From assembly GCF_022811605.1 (NCBI RefSeq), contig NZ_CP094533.1, positions 2,480,001-2,544,000 on the forward strand: a DNA stretch of 64,000 bases, written 5' to 3'. Source of the stretch: Agromyces soli. Its GTDB lineage: Bacteria; Actinomycetota; Actinomycetes; Actinomycetales; Microbacteriaceae. A program made the translations under genes and the position numbers. The notes under the pieces are model-generated. The model was not told where the DNA came from and made no database searches. It was given only the letters and a program-made list of their open reading frames with translations. Each line of letters opens with the position of its first letter. The first letter of the stretch is position 1. Shown here one piece after another: positions 34,608-46,291 of this stretch.

Positions 34608-34898
34608 ATGAGCGTCACCGAACAGTCCGCGCGAGTGCCGGCCTCCCGGCGGACCGGCCTGCGGCTCACTCTCGCCGCGGTCACCGTCATGCTCGTGCTC
34701 GCCTCGGGCATCGCCACCGCCGCGATGCTGCCCGAACTCGCCATCCGTGTTCTGAGCTACGCGACCATGCTCGCGGCGCTGGCGTCCGGCATCGCCGCAG
34801 TGCGTCGCGGTCCGGCGTGGATGCGGGCGATCAGCGCGATCGTGGGTGTTCTCGCGCTCATGCTCGGGTCGACGTTCTTCGGGCTGACCTACTCGTAG
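34608..34898 (+). CDS. Small membrane protein (96 aa)
   Basis: A basic N-terminal tail (about 20 residues) precedes three hydrophobic helices: LTLAAVTVMLVLASGIATAAM, VLSYATMLAALASGIAAV and AISAIVGVLALMLGSTFFGL. Family not recognised. ATG at 34608 with GAGGAG 5 nt upstream. It is flanked on both sides by the short intergenic repeats. Confidence 0.72.
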   Translation: MSVTEQSARVPASRRTGLRLTLAAVTVMLVLASGIATAAMLPELAIRVLSYATMLAALASGIAAVRRGPAWMRAISAIVGVLALMLGSTFFGLTYS

Positions 34899-34908
34899 GG
34901 CGGTTCCG

Positions 34909-34977
34909 GCCCTTCGACGGGGCCCCTTCGACGGGCTCAGGGGACCAGCATCCCTGCGACGGGCTCAGGGAACCAGC
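34909..34977 (+). repeat. Second cluster of the intergenic repeat
   Basis: A truncated unit (34911-34921), a full unit (34924-34946) and a variant CCCTGCGACGGGCTCAGGGA (34952-34971) lie after the small membrane protein gene. Confidence 0.7.
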
Positions 34978-35055
34978 GGCCGAGCGCAAGCCCCCGTGGC
35001 CGAAGGCGGGCGACTGTTAGCCTGGGCGGGAGCCCGAGGAGGGATCTCCATCACC

Positions 35056-37296
35056 ATGCCGGACGCCCAGACGCCCACCACCACCCGCGGTGTTCGCGCC
35101 GCCTACGAGATGATCGTCGTGTCGAACCGGTTGCCGGTCGACTACGTCGAATCCGCCGACGGAACCCCGGGCTGGCGCAGCTCGCCCGGCGGGCTCGTCA
35201 CGGCCCTCGAACCGGTGATGCGCGCGGAGGACGGCGCCTGGATCGGCTGGGCCGGCGTCGCCGACCGGGAGTTCGAGCCCTTCGCCCACGACGGCATCGA
35301 GATCATCCCGGTGCCGCTCACCGCCGACGAGCTCGAGGACTACTACGAGGGCTTCTCCAACGACACCCTCTGGCCGCTGTACCACGACGTCATCGCCCCG
35401 CCCTCCTTCCACCGCGAATGGTGGGAGGCCTACGTGCGCGTCAACCGCCGCTTCGCCGACGCCGCGATCGAGGCCGCCGCCGAGGGCGCGGTCGTCTGGG
35501 TGCACGACTACCAGCTGCAGCTCGTCCCGAAGATGCTCCGCGAGGCGCGCCCAGACCTCGTCATCGGCTTCTTCAACCACATTCCGTTCCCCGCATACGG
35601 CATCTACTCGCAGCTGCCGTGGCGGCGCCAGGTCATCGAGGGGCTGCTCGGCGCCGACGTCGTCGGCTTCCAGCGGGCGGCGGATGCCGGCAACTTCTCG
35701 CGTGCGGTGCGCCGGCTCTTCGGCTATGCCACGCGCGGGTCGATCATCGAGGTGCCCGAGGAGGACGGCGAGCTGCGCCGCGTCGTCGCGCGGCACTTCC
35801 CGATCTCGATCGACGCCGCAGGCTTCGAGGAGATCGCTCGCCGGCCTGAAGTGCAGGAACGCGCCGCCGAGATCCGCCGCAACCTCGGCGACCCGGACAC
35901 GATCATGCTCGGCGTCGACCGGCTCGACTACACCAAGGGCATCCGGCACCGGATGAAGGCCTTCGGCGAGCTGCTGCGCGACGGCCGGCTCTCGGTCGAG
36001 GACGCCACCCTCGTGCAGGTGGCGAGCCCGTCGCGCGAACGCGTCGAGACCTACCGTCAGCTGCGCGACGAGATCGAGCTCATGGTGGGCCGGCTGAACG
36101 GCGACCACGGCGAGCTCGGACATCCCGCGATCTCCTACCTCCACCACGGCTACCCCCGGGAGGAGATGGTGGCCCTCTACCTCGCGGCCGACGTCATGCT
36201 CGTCACCGCGCTCCGCGACGGCATGAACCTCGTCGCGAAGGAGTACGTGGCCTGCCGCTTCGACGACGACGGCGTCCTGCTGCTGAGCGAGTTCACCGGG
36301 GCATCCGACGAGCTGCGCCAGGCGGTCCTCGTGAACCCGCACGACATCGAGGGCCTGAAGGACGCGATGATCGCCGCCGTCGAGATGCCCAAGGCGGAGC
36401 GCGCCAGGCGGATGCGGGCGCTGCGGCGCCGGGTGCAGTCGAACGACGTGGCGAACTGGTCGGCGACGTTCCTCGAGGCGCTCACCGGCGCGGGCAAGAT
36501 CCCCGCGGGCGTCTCCGACTCCCTCTCCGCCGCGGTTTCCCGGCTCGCCGGCACCGAGCGGCTGCTCGTCGCCCTCGACTTCGACGGCACCCTCGCCCCG
36601 CTCGTCGACCGCCCGGAGGACGCGCGGGCCACGGCCAGAGCGCGCGCGGCCGTCGAACGGCTGATCGCGAGCGACGACACCCGCGTCGCCTTCGTGTCCG
36701 GCCGCTCCCTCGAGAGCCTGCGCGAGGTCGCCGACCCGCCCGAGGGCGTGCTGCTGAGCGGCTCGCACGGCGTCGAACTGCAGCTCGACGACGGCGGTGT
36801 CACGATCGAGCTTCGGGACGTCGAGCACGCGCGCCTCGCGCGCCTGACCGAACTACTGGAGGATGCCGCATCCGAGGCCGACGGCGCCTGGGTCGAGCAC
36901 AAGCCGGCCGGAGTCGCGCTGCACACCAGGAAGCTGCCGGTCGCCGTGGGCGCCGCCCTGCAGCACGCCGCGCGCGAGCGCATCGAGGACGAGCTGCCGG
37001 GAATCACCGTCCGCACGGGCAAGTCCGTCATCGAGTTCGCGGTGCGCTCGAGCGACAAGGGCGAATCGCTCACCCGGGTGCGGCAGTACCTGGGGTCGAC
37101 GGCGGTGCTCTACGTCGGCGACGACGTCACCGACGAGGATGCCTTCGCGGTCCTCGACGTCGACGACGTCGGCGTGAAGGTCGGGCAGGGCAAGTCGCTC
37201 GCCGGCCATCGCGTGCGCGGCACCGAGGACGTCGCGCTGCTGCTCGAGGCCCTCGCGGATGCCCGGGAGGCGGCGCGCGAACACACCTCGCGGTAG
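35056..37296 (+). CDS. Bifunctional trehalose-6-phosphate synthase/phosphatase
   Basis: 746 residues that combine two enzymes. Residues about 15-490 are OtsA (UDP-glucose + glucose-6-P to trehalose-6-P): IVVSNRLPVDY, VWVHDYQLQLVP, FNHIPFPA, GVDRLDYTKGI and ALRDGMNLVAKEY. Residues about 500-746 are OtsB, a HAD phosphatase: nucleophile motif DFDGT at 508-512, GRSLESL and VLYVGDDVTDEDAF. Together they make trehalose in one chain. The ATG at 35056 follows GAGGAGGG by 12 nt; a TAGCCT -10 lies near 35018. Confidence 0.95.
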   Translation: MPDAQTPTTTRGVRAAYEMIVVSNRLPVDYVESADGTPGWRSSPGGLVTALEPVMRAEDGAWIGWAGVADREFEPFAHDGIEIIPVPLTADELEDYYEGFSNDTLWPLYHDVIAPPSFHREWWEAYVRVNRRFADAAIEAAAEGAVVWVHDYQLQLVPKMLREARPDLVIGFFNHIPFPAYGIYSQLPWRRQVIEGLLGADVVGFQRAADAGNFSRAVRRLFGYATRGSIIEVPEEDGELRRVVARHFPISIDAAGFEEIARRPEVQERAAEIRRNLGDPDTIMLGVDRLDYTKGIRHRMKAFGELLRDGRLSVEDATLVQVASPSRERVETYRQLRDEIELMVGRLNGDHGELGHPAISYLHHGYPREEMVALYLAADVMLVTALRDGMNLVAKEYVACRFDDDGVLLLSEFTGASDELRQAVLVNPHDIEGLKDAMIAAVEMPKAERARRMRALRRRVQSNDVANWSATFLEALTGAGKIPAGVSDSLSAAVSRLAGTERLLVALDFDGTLAPLVDRPEDARATARARAAVERLIASDDTRVAFVSGRSLESLREVADPPEGVLLSGSHGVELQLDDGGVTIELRDVEHARLARLTELLEDAASEADGAWVEHKPAGVALHTRKLPVAVGAALQHAARERIEDELPGITVRTGKSVIEFAVRSSDKGESLTRVRQYLGSTAVLYVGDDVTDEDAFAVLDVDDVGVKVGQGKSLAGHRVRGTEDVALLLEALADAREAAREHTSR

Positions 37297-37299
37297 CCA

Positions 37300-37305
37300 T
37301 AGACT
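37300..37305 (+). promoter_or_regulatory. Leaderless -10 hexamer TAGACT of ilvD
   Basis: Lies 6 nt before the ilvD ATG and only 3 bp after the trehalose gene's stop, so ilvD can be transcribed independently. Confidence 0.5.
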
Positions 37306-37311
37306 CGATGC

Positions 37312-39006
37312 ATGTCGGAGTTCGATCCCAAACCGCGTAGCCGCACCGTCACCGACGGCATCGAAGCCATGACCAGCCGGGGCATGCTCCGGGCCGTGGG
37401 CATGGGGGATGCCGATTGGGACAAGCCCCAGATCGGCATCGCGAGCTCCTGGAACGAGATCACCCCCTGCAACCTCTCGCTGAGCCGGCTCGCGCAGGCC
37501 GCGAAGGAGGGCGTCCACTCCGGCGGCGGCTACCCGCTGCAGTTCGGCACCGTCTCGGTCTCCGACGGCATCTCCATGGGCCACGAGGGCATGCACTTCT
37601 CGCTCGTCTCGCGCGAGGTCATCGCCGACTCGGTCGAGGTCGTCATGGAGGCCGAGCGCCTCGACGGCTCCGTGCTGCTCGCGGGCTGCGACAAGTCGAT
37701 CCCCGGCATGCTGATGGCGGCCGCCCGGCTCGACCTCTCCTCGGTCTTCCTCTACGCCGGCTCGATCGCGCCCGGCTGGGTGCGCCTGTCCGACGGCACC
37801 GAGAAGGACATCACGATCATCGACTCCTTCGAGGCGGTCGGTGCGGTCAAGGCCGGCACGATGAGCGCCGCCGACGCGAAGCGCATCGAGTGCGCCTTCG
37901 CCCCGGGCGAGGGTGCCTGCGGCGGCATGTACACGGCGAACACCATGGCCTCGGTCGCCGAGGCGCTCGGTCTCTCGCTGCCGGGCTCGGCATCGCCGGC
38001 CTCCGCCGACCGTCGCCGCGACTACTACGCGCACCGCTCCGGCGAGGCCGTCGTCAACCTGCTGAAGCACGGCATCACCGCGCGGCAGATCCTCACCAAG
38101 AAGGCGTTCGAGAACGCGATCGCCGTGGGCATGGCGCTCGGCGGCTCGACGAACATCGTGCTGCACCTGCTCGCGATCGCCCGCGAGGCCGAGGTCGACC
38201 TCACGCTCGAGGACTTCAACCGCATCGGCTCGAAGGTGCCGCACATCGGCGACCTCAAGCCCTTCGGCAAGTACGTCATGAACGACGTCGACCGCCGGGG
38301 CGGCGTGCCCGTGCTGATGAAGGCCCTGCTCGACGCCGGCCTGCTGCACGGCGACGTGCTCACCGTCACGGGCAAGACCATGGCCGAGAACCTCGCCGAG
38401 ATGGACCTGCCGCCGCTCGACGGCGAGGTGCTGCACACCCTCGACGACCCGATCCACGAGACCGGCGGGCTCACGATCCTGCACGGCACCCTGGCGCCCG
38501 AGGGCGCGGTCGTGAAGACGGCGGGCTTCGACGCGGCCGTCTTCGAGGGCCCCGCGCGCGTGTTCGAGCGCGAGCGCGGCGCGATGGACGCCCTCACCAA
38601 CGGCGAGATCAAGCACGGCGACGTGGTCGTCATCCGCTACGAGGGCCCCAAGGGCGGCCCCGGCATGCGCGAGATGCTCGCCATCACCGCGGCCATCAAG
38701 GGCGCCGGGCTCGGCAAAGATGTACTACTCTTGACGGACGGTCGATTCTCAGGCGGCACAACCGGCCTGTGCATCGGCCATCTGGCACCCGAAGCAGTCG
38801 ACGCAGGTCCGATTGCTTTGGTGCGCGATGGTGATCTGATTCGGGTCGATATCGCGGCCCGGTCCATCGACCTACTGGTCGACGAGGCCGAGCTGGCCGC
38901 CCGCCGTGAAGGCTGGGCGCCGCTTCCTCCGCGCTACACCCGAGGCGTTCTCGCGAAGTACTCCAAGCTCGTGCGCTCCGCTGCCGAAGGCGCGACCACT
39001 GGCTGA
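37312..39006 (+). CDS. ilvD: Dihydroxy-acid dehydratase
   Basis: 564 residues, full length. It dehydrates 2,3-dihydroxy-isovalerate and -methylvalerate to the 2-keto acids of valine and isoleucine. The Fe-S cluster cysteines are in [23 protein letters not shown] and [14 protein letters not shown]; the C-terminal motif is [18 protein letters not shown]. Codon use changes sharply at 38715-38880 (GTA, CTA, TTG, ATT, GAT, GAA codons rare elsewhere). The gene heads ilvD-ilvB-ilvN-ilvC, with a 44-bp gap to ilvB. Confidence 0.97.
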   Translation: MSEFDPKPRSRTVTDGIEAMTSRGMLRAVGMGDADWDKPQIGIASSWNEITPCNLSLSRLAQAAKEGVHSGGGYPLQFGTVSVSDGISMGHEGMHFSLVSREVIADSVEVVMEAERLDGSVLLAGCDKSIPGMLMAAARLDLSSVFLYAGSIAPGWVRLSDGTEKDITIIDSFEAVGAVKAGTMSAADAKRIECAFAPGEGACGGMYTANTMASVAEALGLSLPGSASPASADRRRDYYAHRSGEAVVNLLKHGITARQILTKKAFENAIAVGMALGGSTNIVLHLLAIAREAEVDLTLEDFNRIGSKVPHIGDLKPFGKYVMNDVDRRGGVPVLMKALLDAGLLHGDVLTVTGKTMAENLAEMDLPPLDGEVLHTLDDPIHETGGLTILHGTLAPEGAVVKTAGFDAAVFEGPARVFERERGAMDALTNGEIKHGDVVVIRYEGPKGGPGMREMLAITAAIKGAGLGKDVLLLTDGRFSGGTTGLCIGHLAPEAVDAGPIALVRDGDLIRVDIAARSIDLLVDEAELAARREGWAPLPPRYTRGVLAKYSKLVRSAAEGATTG

Positions 39007-39050
39007 GTGCTGCGCTCATTCGCACACCCGTTCACCCAGATAGGAATCGC

Positions 39051-40853
39051 ATGCCCACGGAATCCCACCCCGTGCCGTCGCCTGCCCCAGCATCGCCAGG
39101 TGCGTCCGAGATCATCACGGGCGCCGAGGCGGTCGTCCGCTCGCTGGAGAATCTCGGCATCACCGACGTGTTCGGTCTGCCCGGCGGCGCCATCCTCCCC
39201 GTCTACGACCCGCTGTTCGAGAGCCGCAAGCTCCGGCACATCCTCGTCCGGCACGAGCAGGGCGCCGGTCACGCCGCGCAGGGCTACGCGTCCTCGTCCG
39301 GCAAGCTCGGCGTCGCGATCGCGACCTCGGGACCCGGCGCGACGAACCTCGTGACGGCCATCGCCGACGCCCACATGGACTCGGTGCCGCTGCTCGCGAT
39401 CACCGGTCAGGTCTTCTCCAACCTGATGGGCACCGATGCGTTCCAGGAGGCCGACATCGTCGGCATCACCATGCCGATCACGAAGCACTCCTTCCTCGTG
39501 AAGCGCGCCGAGGAGATCCCGGCCACGATCGCGGCGGCGTACCACATCGCCACGACCGGCCGACCGGGCCCCGTCCTCGTCGACATCACGAAGGACGCGC
39601 AGCAGAACACCTTCGCGTTCCGCTGGCCGCCGAAGGTCGACCTGCCCGGCTACCGGCCGATCACCAAGGCGCACGGCAAGCAGGTGCTCGCGGCCGCCCA
39701 GCTCATCGCCGAGGCCGAGCGCCCGGTGCTGTACGTCGGCGGCGGCGTCATCCGCTCCGGCGCTTCCGCCGAGCTCCTCGAGCTCGCCGAGGCGACGAAG
39801 ACGCCCGTGGTGACCACGCTGATGGCCCGCGGCGCCTTCCCCGACTCGCACCCGCAGCACCTCGGCATGCCGGGCATGCACGGCACGGTCCCCGCGGTGC
39901 TCGCGCTGCAGGAGTCCGACCTCGTCGTCTCCCTCGGCGCGCGCTTCGACGACCGGGTCACCGGCAAGGCGGCGCTCTTCGCCCCGAACGCGAAGGTCGT
40001 GCACGTCGACATCGACCCGGCCGAGATCTCGAAGATCCGCACGGCCGACGTGCCGATCGTGGGCGATCTGAAGGACGTGCTCGTCGACCTGCTCGCGGCC
40101 TACCGCGACGTGGCCGCGCGCGGCACCGCCGACACCGCCGAGTGGTGGGCGACGCTCGCCGGGCTCCGCAACGAGTACCCGCTCGGCTTCGCGCCGACCT
40201 CCGACGGGCTGCTCTCGCCGCAGTACGTCATCAAGCGGATCGGCGAGCTGACCGGTCCCGAGGCGGTCTACGCCGCGGGTGTCGGACAGCACCAGATGTG
40301 GGCGGCGCAGTTCATCAAGTACGAGCGCCCGAACGCCTGGCTGAACTCGGGCGGCGCGGGCACGATGGGTTACGCGGTGCCGGCGGCGATGGGCGCGAAG
40401 GTCGCCCAGCCCGACCGTCACGTGTGGGCGATCGACGGCGACGGCTGCTTCCAGATGACGAATCAGGAGCTCGCCACGTGCACCCTGAACGACATCCCGA
40501 TCAAGGTCGCCATCATCAACAACTCCTCGCTGGGCATGGTGCGCCAGTGGCAGACGCTGTTCTACGACGGCCGCTACTCGAACACCGACCTGAACACCGG
40601 GCACGACTCGGTGCGGGTGCCCGACTTCGTGAAGCTCGCCGAGGCGTACGGCGCCCTCGGCATCCGCGTCACGAAGGAAGAGGAGGTCGACGAGGCGATC
40701 AAGCTCGCGCTCGAGACGAACGACCGCCCGGTCGTCATCGACTTCGTCGTCTCCGCCGACGCCATGGTGTGGCCGATGGTGCCGCAGGGCGTCTCGAACA
40801 GCTACATCCAGTACGCCCGCGATCACTCGCCGGCCTTCAGCGAGGAGGACTGA
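39051..40853 (+). CDS. ilvB: Acetolactate synthase large subunit
   Basis: 600 residues, a thiamin-diphosphate enzyme that joins two pyruvates (or pyruvate and 2-ketobutyrate). The catalytic Glu is in [17 protein letters not shown]; the FAD region includes [17 protein letters not shown]; the ThDP/Mg motif is [18 protein letters not shown], ending in [12 protein letters not shown]. Start ATG at 39051 with AGGA 7 nt upstream. It sits 2 bp before ilvN, so the subunits are made together. Confidence 0.97.
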   Translation: MPTESHPVPSPAPASPGASEIITGAEAVVRSLENLGITDVFGLPGGAILPVYDPLFESRKLRHILVRHEQGAGHAAQGYASSSGKLGVAIATSGPGATNLVTAIADAHMDSVPLLAITGQVFSNLMGTDAFQEADIVGITMPITKHSFLVKRAEEIPATIAAAYHIATTGRPGPVLVDITKDAQQNTFAFRWPPKVDLPGYRPITKAHGKQVLAAAQLIAEAERPVLYVGGGVIRSGASAELLELAEATKTPVVTTLMARGAFPDSHPQHLGMPGMHGTVPAVLALQESDLVVSLGARFDDRVTGKAALFAPNAKVVHVDIDPAEISKIRTADVPIVGDLKDVLVDLLAAYRDVAARGTADTAEWWATLAGLRNEYPLGFAPTSDGLLSPQYVIKRIGELTGPEAVYAAGVGQHQMWAAQFIKYERPNAWLNSGGAGTMGYAVPAAMGAKVAQPDRHVWAIDGDGCFQMTNQELATCTLNDIPIKVAIINNSSLGMVRQWQTLFYDGRYSNTDLNTGHDSVRVPDFVKLAEAYGALGIRVTKEEEVDEAIKLALETNDRPVVIDFVVSADAMVWPMVPQGVSNSYIQYARDHSPAFSEED

Positions 40854-40855
40854 CC

Positions 40856-42485
<1,630 letters not shown>

Positions 42486-42526
42486 TCAGGCGCTGAGCCT
42501 CGGGGGAGCGGCGCTCCCCACGACCA

Positions 42527-42564
42527 GGAACGGCCCGCCCCGGTTCTCCGGGGTGGGCCGTTCC
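42527..42564 (+). terminator. Terminator of the ilv operon
   Basis: A 17-bp stem (GGAACGGCCCGCCCCGG with CCGGGGTGGGCCGTTCC, one G-T pair) and TTCT loop, followed by GTGTTGG, 41 bp after ilvC. Confidence 0.75.
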
Positions 42565-42633
42565 GTGTTGGCGGGAGGGCCTGCAGATCGGGCATGGGGG
42601 AGCGGTGGAACCGGTGGATCGGCTCCATCTCGA

Positions 42634-42646
42634 AACATCCGATGTT
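42634..42646. promoter_or_regulatory. Fucose-locus operator A
   Basis: AACATC-C-GATGTT is a perfect 13-bp palindrome, 41 bp before the first fucosidase gene. It shares the core CATC(C/G)GATG with sites at 43964-43995 and 52031-52042. The likely binder is the GntR/FCD regulator at 49618-50292. Confidence 0.7.
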
Positions 42647-42687
42647 CCGTGACAGGATGGACGGCGATCGCGGATCGGAAGGACGAG

Positions 42688-43956
42688 ATGACCCCGGATT
42701 GGTTCACCGAGGCCCGCTTCGGCCTCTTCGTGCACTTCGGCGCCTACAGCGTGGCGGCCCGGCACGAATGGGTGCAGAACTACGAGCGACTCGACGACGA
42801 GGAGTACCGGGAGTACGTCGAGTTCTTCGACCCCGACCGCTTCGACGCGCGCGAGCTCGCGCGCACGGCGAAGGCCGCGGGCGCCGGGTACGTCGTGCTC
42901 ACGACGAAGCACCACGACGGCTTCGCGCTCTGGGACTCGAAGCTCAGCGACTTCACCTCGATGCGCAGCTGCGGGCGGGATCTCGTGCGGGAGACCGTCG
43001 ACGCGCTCCGCGAGGAGGGGCTCCGGGTCGGGCTGTACTACTCGCTCATCGACTGGCATCACCCCGACTTCACCGTCGATTGGAACCACCCGCGCCGAGA
43101 CGACGCGGAGGGCGCCGCTCTCAACGAGGGGCGGGAGATGGCTCGGTACCGCGCGTTCCTGCACGGCCAGGTGGAGGAGCTCCTCACGGGCTACGGCACG
43201 ATCGACTCCCTCTTCTTCGACTTCACCTACCCGGAGACGAAGCAGGGCTGGGCGGGCAAGCGCGCCGAGGACTGGGATGCCGAGCGCCTGCTCGCCCGGT
43301 GCCGCGAACTGCAGCCGCAGATGCTCGTGAACGACCGGCTCGGCATCGACGGCGACTTCGTCACCCCGGAGCAGTACCAGCCGACGAGCCCGATCCTGCG
43401 CGACGGCCGGCCGGTGCGCTGGGAGGCCTGCCAGACGACGAACGGCTCCTGGGGCTATCACCGCGACAACGAGGAGTACAAGAGCGCGCCGCTGCTGCTG
43501 CGCATGCTCGTCGACTCGGTCTCGATGGACGGCAACATGCTGCTGAACATCGGACCGGACGGGCGCGGCGCGATCCCGCCGCGCGACCGCGAGATCCTCG
43601 ACGGGATCGGCGAGTGGATGGCCCTGCACGAGCGCGCCGTCGTCGGCGCGGGGCACGCGGGGTTCACCCCGCCGCGGGAGGGCGTCTACACGCGACGCGG
43701 CGATCGCCTCTACCTGCATCTGTTCACCTGGCCGCTCGGCTTCGTGCACCTGCCCGGGCTCGCCGGGCGCGTGCGGCACGCGCGGTTGCTGCACGACGGC
43801 TCCTGGCTCAGGCGGAGCGTCACCGACCCCGGCCAGGAGGCGCTGCTCACGCAGCCGGCGGGTCAGGCCGACGGCACGCTGACGATCTCGCTGCCCGTGC
43901 GCCGGCCCGACGTCGCCGTTCCGGTGATCGAACTCGTGCTCGACGAGGCGGACTGA
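42688..43956 (+). CDS. Alpha-L-fucosidase (GH29), short form
   Basis: 422 residues, cytoplasmic (no signal peptide). GH29 landmarks are FGLFVHFGAYSVAARHEW, VVLTTKHHDGFALWDSK and, by alignment of pattern, nucleophile Asp178 in IDSLFFDFTYPE. A C-terminal beta domain follows. It should release L-fucose from imported fucosylated oligosaccharides. Start ATG at 42688 with GGAAGG 5-6 nt upstream. It is the first gene of the fucose locus, with operator A upstream, and a second GH29 enzyme lies 5.6 kb downstream. Confidence 0.92.
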   Translation: MTPDWFTEARFGLFVHFGAYSVAARHEWVQNYERLDDEEYREYVEFFDPDRFDARELARTAKAAGAGYVVLTTKHHDGFALWDSKLSDFTSMRSCGRDLVRETVDALREEGLRVGLYYSLIDWHHPDFTVDWNHPRRDDAEGAALNEGREMARYRAFLHGQVEELLTGYGTIDSLFFDFTYPETKQGWAGKRAEDWDAERLLARCRELQPQMLVNDRLGIDGDFVTPEQYQPTSPILRDGRPVRWEACQTTNGSWGYHRDNEEYKSAPLLLRMLVDSVSMDGNMLLNIGPDGRGAIPPRDREILDGIGEWMALHERAVVGAGHAGFTPPREGVYTRRGDRLYLHLFTWPLGFVHLPGLAGRVRHARLLHDGSWLRRSVTDPGQEALLTQPAGQADGTLTISLPVRRPDVAVPVIELVLDEAD

Positions 43957-43963
43957 GATGAGG

Positions 43964-43995
43964 CATCCGATGTTTCCGCATTCAAACATCGGATG
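43964..43995. promoter_or_regulatory. Fucose-locus operator B (double site)
   Basis: CATCCGATGTTT (43964-43975) and AAACATCGGATG (43984-43995) are exact inverted copies separated by 8 bp; each also holds the palindromic core CATC(C/G)GATG. The right copy ends 4 bp before a plausible -35 TTGGCA (44000-44005), with a -10 CATGAT 18 bp further on. It sits upstream of the ABC transporter operon. Confidence 0.72.
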
Positions 43996-44112
43996 AAAGT
44001 TGGCAAATCGCCGGATCGAATGCCATGATTGTGCTCGCACCACCGGTGGACCGGAGCTGTGAGCGAGGAAACACCGGATGAATACTGTTCACTGCCTAGG
44101 AGGCGACATTCA

Positions 44113-45363
44113 ATGAAGAAGATCCACGTCGGCGCGGTCGCGGCCGCCGCCGCCGCGGCCCTCGTCATGACGGGCTGCAGCACCGGCGGGGGCGACGCGT
44201 CGTCAGACACCGTCGTCATCGACATGTGGGCCGGCAGCCAGTCCGACACGGACGCGCTGAACGCCCAGCTCGAGATCGCGCGCAAGCAGAACCCCGACCT
44301 CAAGATCGAACTGCGCACGGCACCATGGGGCGACTTCTTCACGAAGCTCACCACGAACATGGCGTCCGGCAACATGGCGTGCGTCACCGGCATGAACTCG
44401 GGCATGCTGTCGAGCTACACCGACGGCTTCCTCGAGCTGAGCGACGCCGACCTCAAGACCGCCGGCATCGACCTCGCCGACTTCTCGGCCGGCGCCGACG
44501 AGATCCTGAGCAACAAGGGCACCATGTACGGCGTCCCGTTCGACATCGCGACGATGCTCGTCTACTACAACGCCGACCTCCTCGACGCCGCCGGCGTCGC
44601 GCACCCCGAGGCCGGCTGGAGCTTCGACGACTTCGAGGCGACCGCGAAGGCGGCCACGAAGGACGGCAAGTACGGCTTCGCCGTCGGCATGGGCGACTTC
44701 CAGTGGCAGGCGCTGCCGATCGCGAAGGCGGGCCAGCAGCCCGTCGAGCAGGACGGCACCCTCGCCCTCACCGACCCGGCCTTCGTCGACGCGGCGAGCT
44801 GGTACTCGGGCCTCGTCACCGACGAGAAGGTCGCGGCGCCCGTCGCGAGCGCCTCGGACACCGGCTGGGGCGAGAACCAGTACGCCGGCCAGAACGCCGC
44901 GATGGCGGTCGACGGCACCTGGAACGCGGTCAGCTACCTGAACAACGACGCCGGCTTCACCGCGGGCATGACGACGCTCCCGAGCGGTGAGAACGGTTCG
45001 CTCGGCCTCATCCTCGGCTCGGGCTTCGGCATCGCGAAGAGCTGCAAGAACCCGGACGCCGCGCTCAAGGTGCTCGGCTCCATGCTGAGCCCCGAGGCGC
45101 AGGACTACATCGCCTCGTCCGGCCGCAGCTACCCGGCCCGCACCGCCTCGCAGCCGCTCTACTTCGAGTCGATCGACGAGCAGTTCCGCCCGCAGGTCGA
45201 GGAGGTCTTCACCAAGGCCTTCGAGCAGGTGCAGGGCCAGTACGTCAGCGACAACTGGTCGAAGGTCGGCACCTACATCCAGCCGCAGCTCGTGAGCGTC
45301 TACAACGGTCAGGAGACCATGGAGAACGTGCTCGAGAGCGCGCAGCAGCAGTTCGGCAAGTAA
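44113..45363 (+). CDS. Sugar ABC transporter substrate-binding lipoprotein
   Basis: 416 residues of the carbohydrate-uptake-1 binding protein family. The signal peptide ends in lipobox LVMTGC (Cys near residue 22), anchoring it to the outer membrane face. The fold shows in [39 protein letters not shown] and [20 protein letters not shown]. It probably captures fucose-containing oligosaccharides. ATG at 44113 with AGGAGG 9 nt upstream. First gene of the transporter operon, preceded by operator B. Confidence 0.92.
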   Translation: MKKIHVGAVAAAAAAALVMTGCSTGGGDASSDTVVIDMWAGSQSDTDALNAQLEIARKQNPDLKIELRTAPWGDFFTKLTTNMASGNMACVTGMNSGMLSSYTDGFLELSDADLKTAGIDLADFSAGADEILSNKGTMYGVPFDIATMLVYYNADLLDAAGVAHPEAGWSFDDFEATAKAATKDGKYGFAVGMGDFQWQALPIAKAGQQPVEQDGTLALTDPAFVDAASWYSGLVTDEKVAAPVASASDTGWGENQYAGQNAAMAVDGTWNAVSYLNNDAGFTAGMTTLPSGENGSLGLILGSGFGIAKSCKNPDAALKVLGSMLSPEAQDYIASSGRSYPARTASQPLYFESIDEQFRPQVEEVFTKAFEQVQGQYVSDNWSKVGTYIQPQLVSVYNGQETMENVLESAQQQFGK

Positions 45364-45379
45364 CAGGAACCCCCACGAG

Positions 45380-46291
45380 ATGTCGACCACCACGTACACG
45401 CCTCGCAGGGGGACGCTCGCCAGGACCGAGTCCCGTCAGGCGCTGGGCTTCGTCAGCCCGGCCCTGGCGGGCCTCGCCCTGTTCACGATCGTCCCCGTCG
45501 TCCTGTCCATCGTGATGGGCTTCTTCAACTGGCCCACCTTCGGTGACAAGGAGTTCGTGGGGTTCGACAACTACGTCCGCCTGTTCACGCAGAGCCCGGA
45601 CTTCTGGCCGGCGCTGCGCAACACCTTCGTGTTCGCGCTGCTCTACGTGCCGATCAGCGTCATCCTCTCGCTCCTGCTCGCGCTGTCGCTCAGCTCCCGC
45701 ATCCGCGGGCGCGGCGCGCTGCGGGTGCTGTTCTTCATCCCCGTCGTGACCCCGATGGTCGCGAACGTGCTCGTCTGGAAGATGCTGCTGCAGCCGCAGG
45801 GCCTGTTCAACGGACTCGCGCAGAGCTGGTTCGGGGTGCAACTGCCGAACTTCCTCGCCGACCCGCAGTGGGCGATGATCATGGTCGTCGTGATGAGCGT
45901 CTGGCAGGGGCTCGGCTACAACATGCTGATCTTCTCGGCGGCGCTCGAGCAGCTGCCCGAGTCGGTCGTCGAGGCTGCGCGCATCGACGGGGCCAAGGGC
46001 TTCCGGATGATCTGGAGCGTCATGCTGCCGATGATCTCGCCGTCGATCTTCTTCGCCAGCATCATGACGATGATCACCTCGCTGCAGGTCTTCGCCCAGC
46101 CGCAGCTGCTCACCGGCGGCGGACCGGGCAACGCGACCCAGCCGCTCGTGCAGTTCATCTACAACCAGGGCTTCAAGTTCCAGGAGCTCGGCCTGGCCGC
46201 GGCGGCCGCGTGGATCCTCTTCGCCATCATCATCGTCCTGACCGCGCTGCAGTTCCGCGCGCAGAAGAAGTGGGTGCACTATGAGCACTGA
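45380..46291 (+). CDS. Sugar ABC transporter permease (first subunit)
   Basis: 303 residues with six helices, MalF/UgpA-like. The coupling EAA loop lies at LPESVVEAARIDGAKGFRMI, which docks to the ATPase. No ATPase gene is present in the locus, so a shared MsmK/UgpC-type ATPase elsewhere in the genome is expected, as is common for this transporter class. It overlaps the next permease gene by 11 bp. Confidence 0.93.
   Translation: MSTTTYTPRRGTLARTESRQALGFVSPALAGLALFTIVPVVLSIVMGFFNWPTFGDKEFVGFDNYVRLFTQSPDFWPALRNTFVFALLYVPISVILSLLLALSLSSRIRGRGALRVLFFIPVVTPMVANVLVWKMLLQPQGLFNGLAQSWFGVQLPNFLADPQWAMIMVVVMSVWQGLGYNMLIFSAALEQLPESVVEAARIDGAKGFRMIWSVMLPMISPSIFFASIMTMITSLQVFAQPQLLTGGGPGNATQPLVQFIYNQGFKFQELGLAAAAAWILFAIIIVLTALQFRAQKKWVHYEH

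Noticed and set aside
34462-34977. A CRISPR array in the repeated intergenic DNA
   Set aside because: Units occur in mixed orientation with variable spacing of 0-10 bp and no unique 30-bp spacers. They are dispersed intergenic repeats, and no cas gene is present.
37296-37312. A leader-peptide attenuator for branched-chain amino acids before ilvD
   Set aside because: Only 15 bp separate ilvD from the upstream gene. The -10 spacing predicts a leaderless message, leaving no room for an attenuator.
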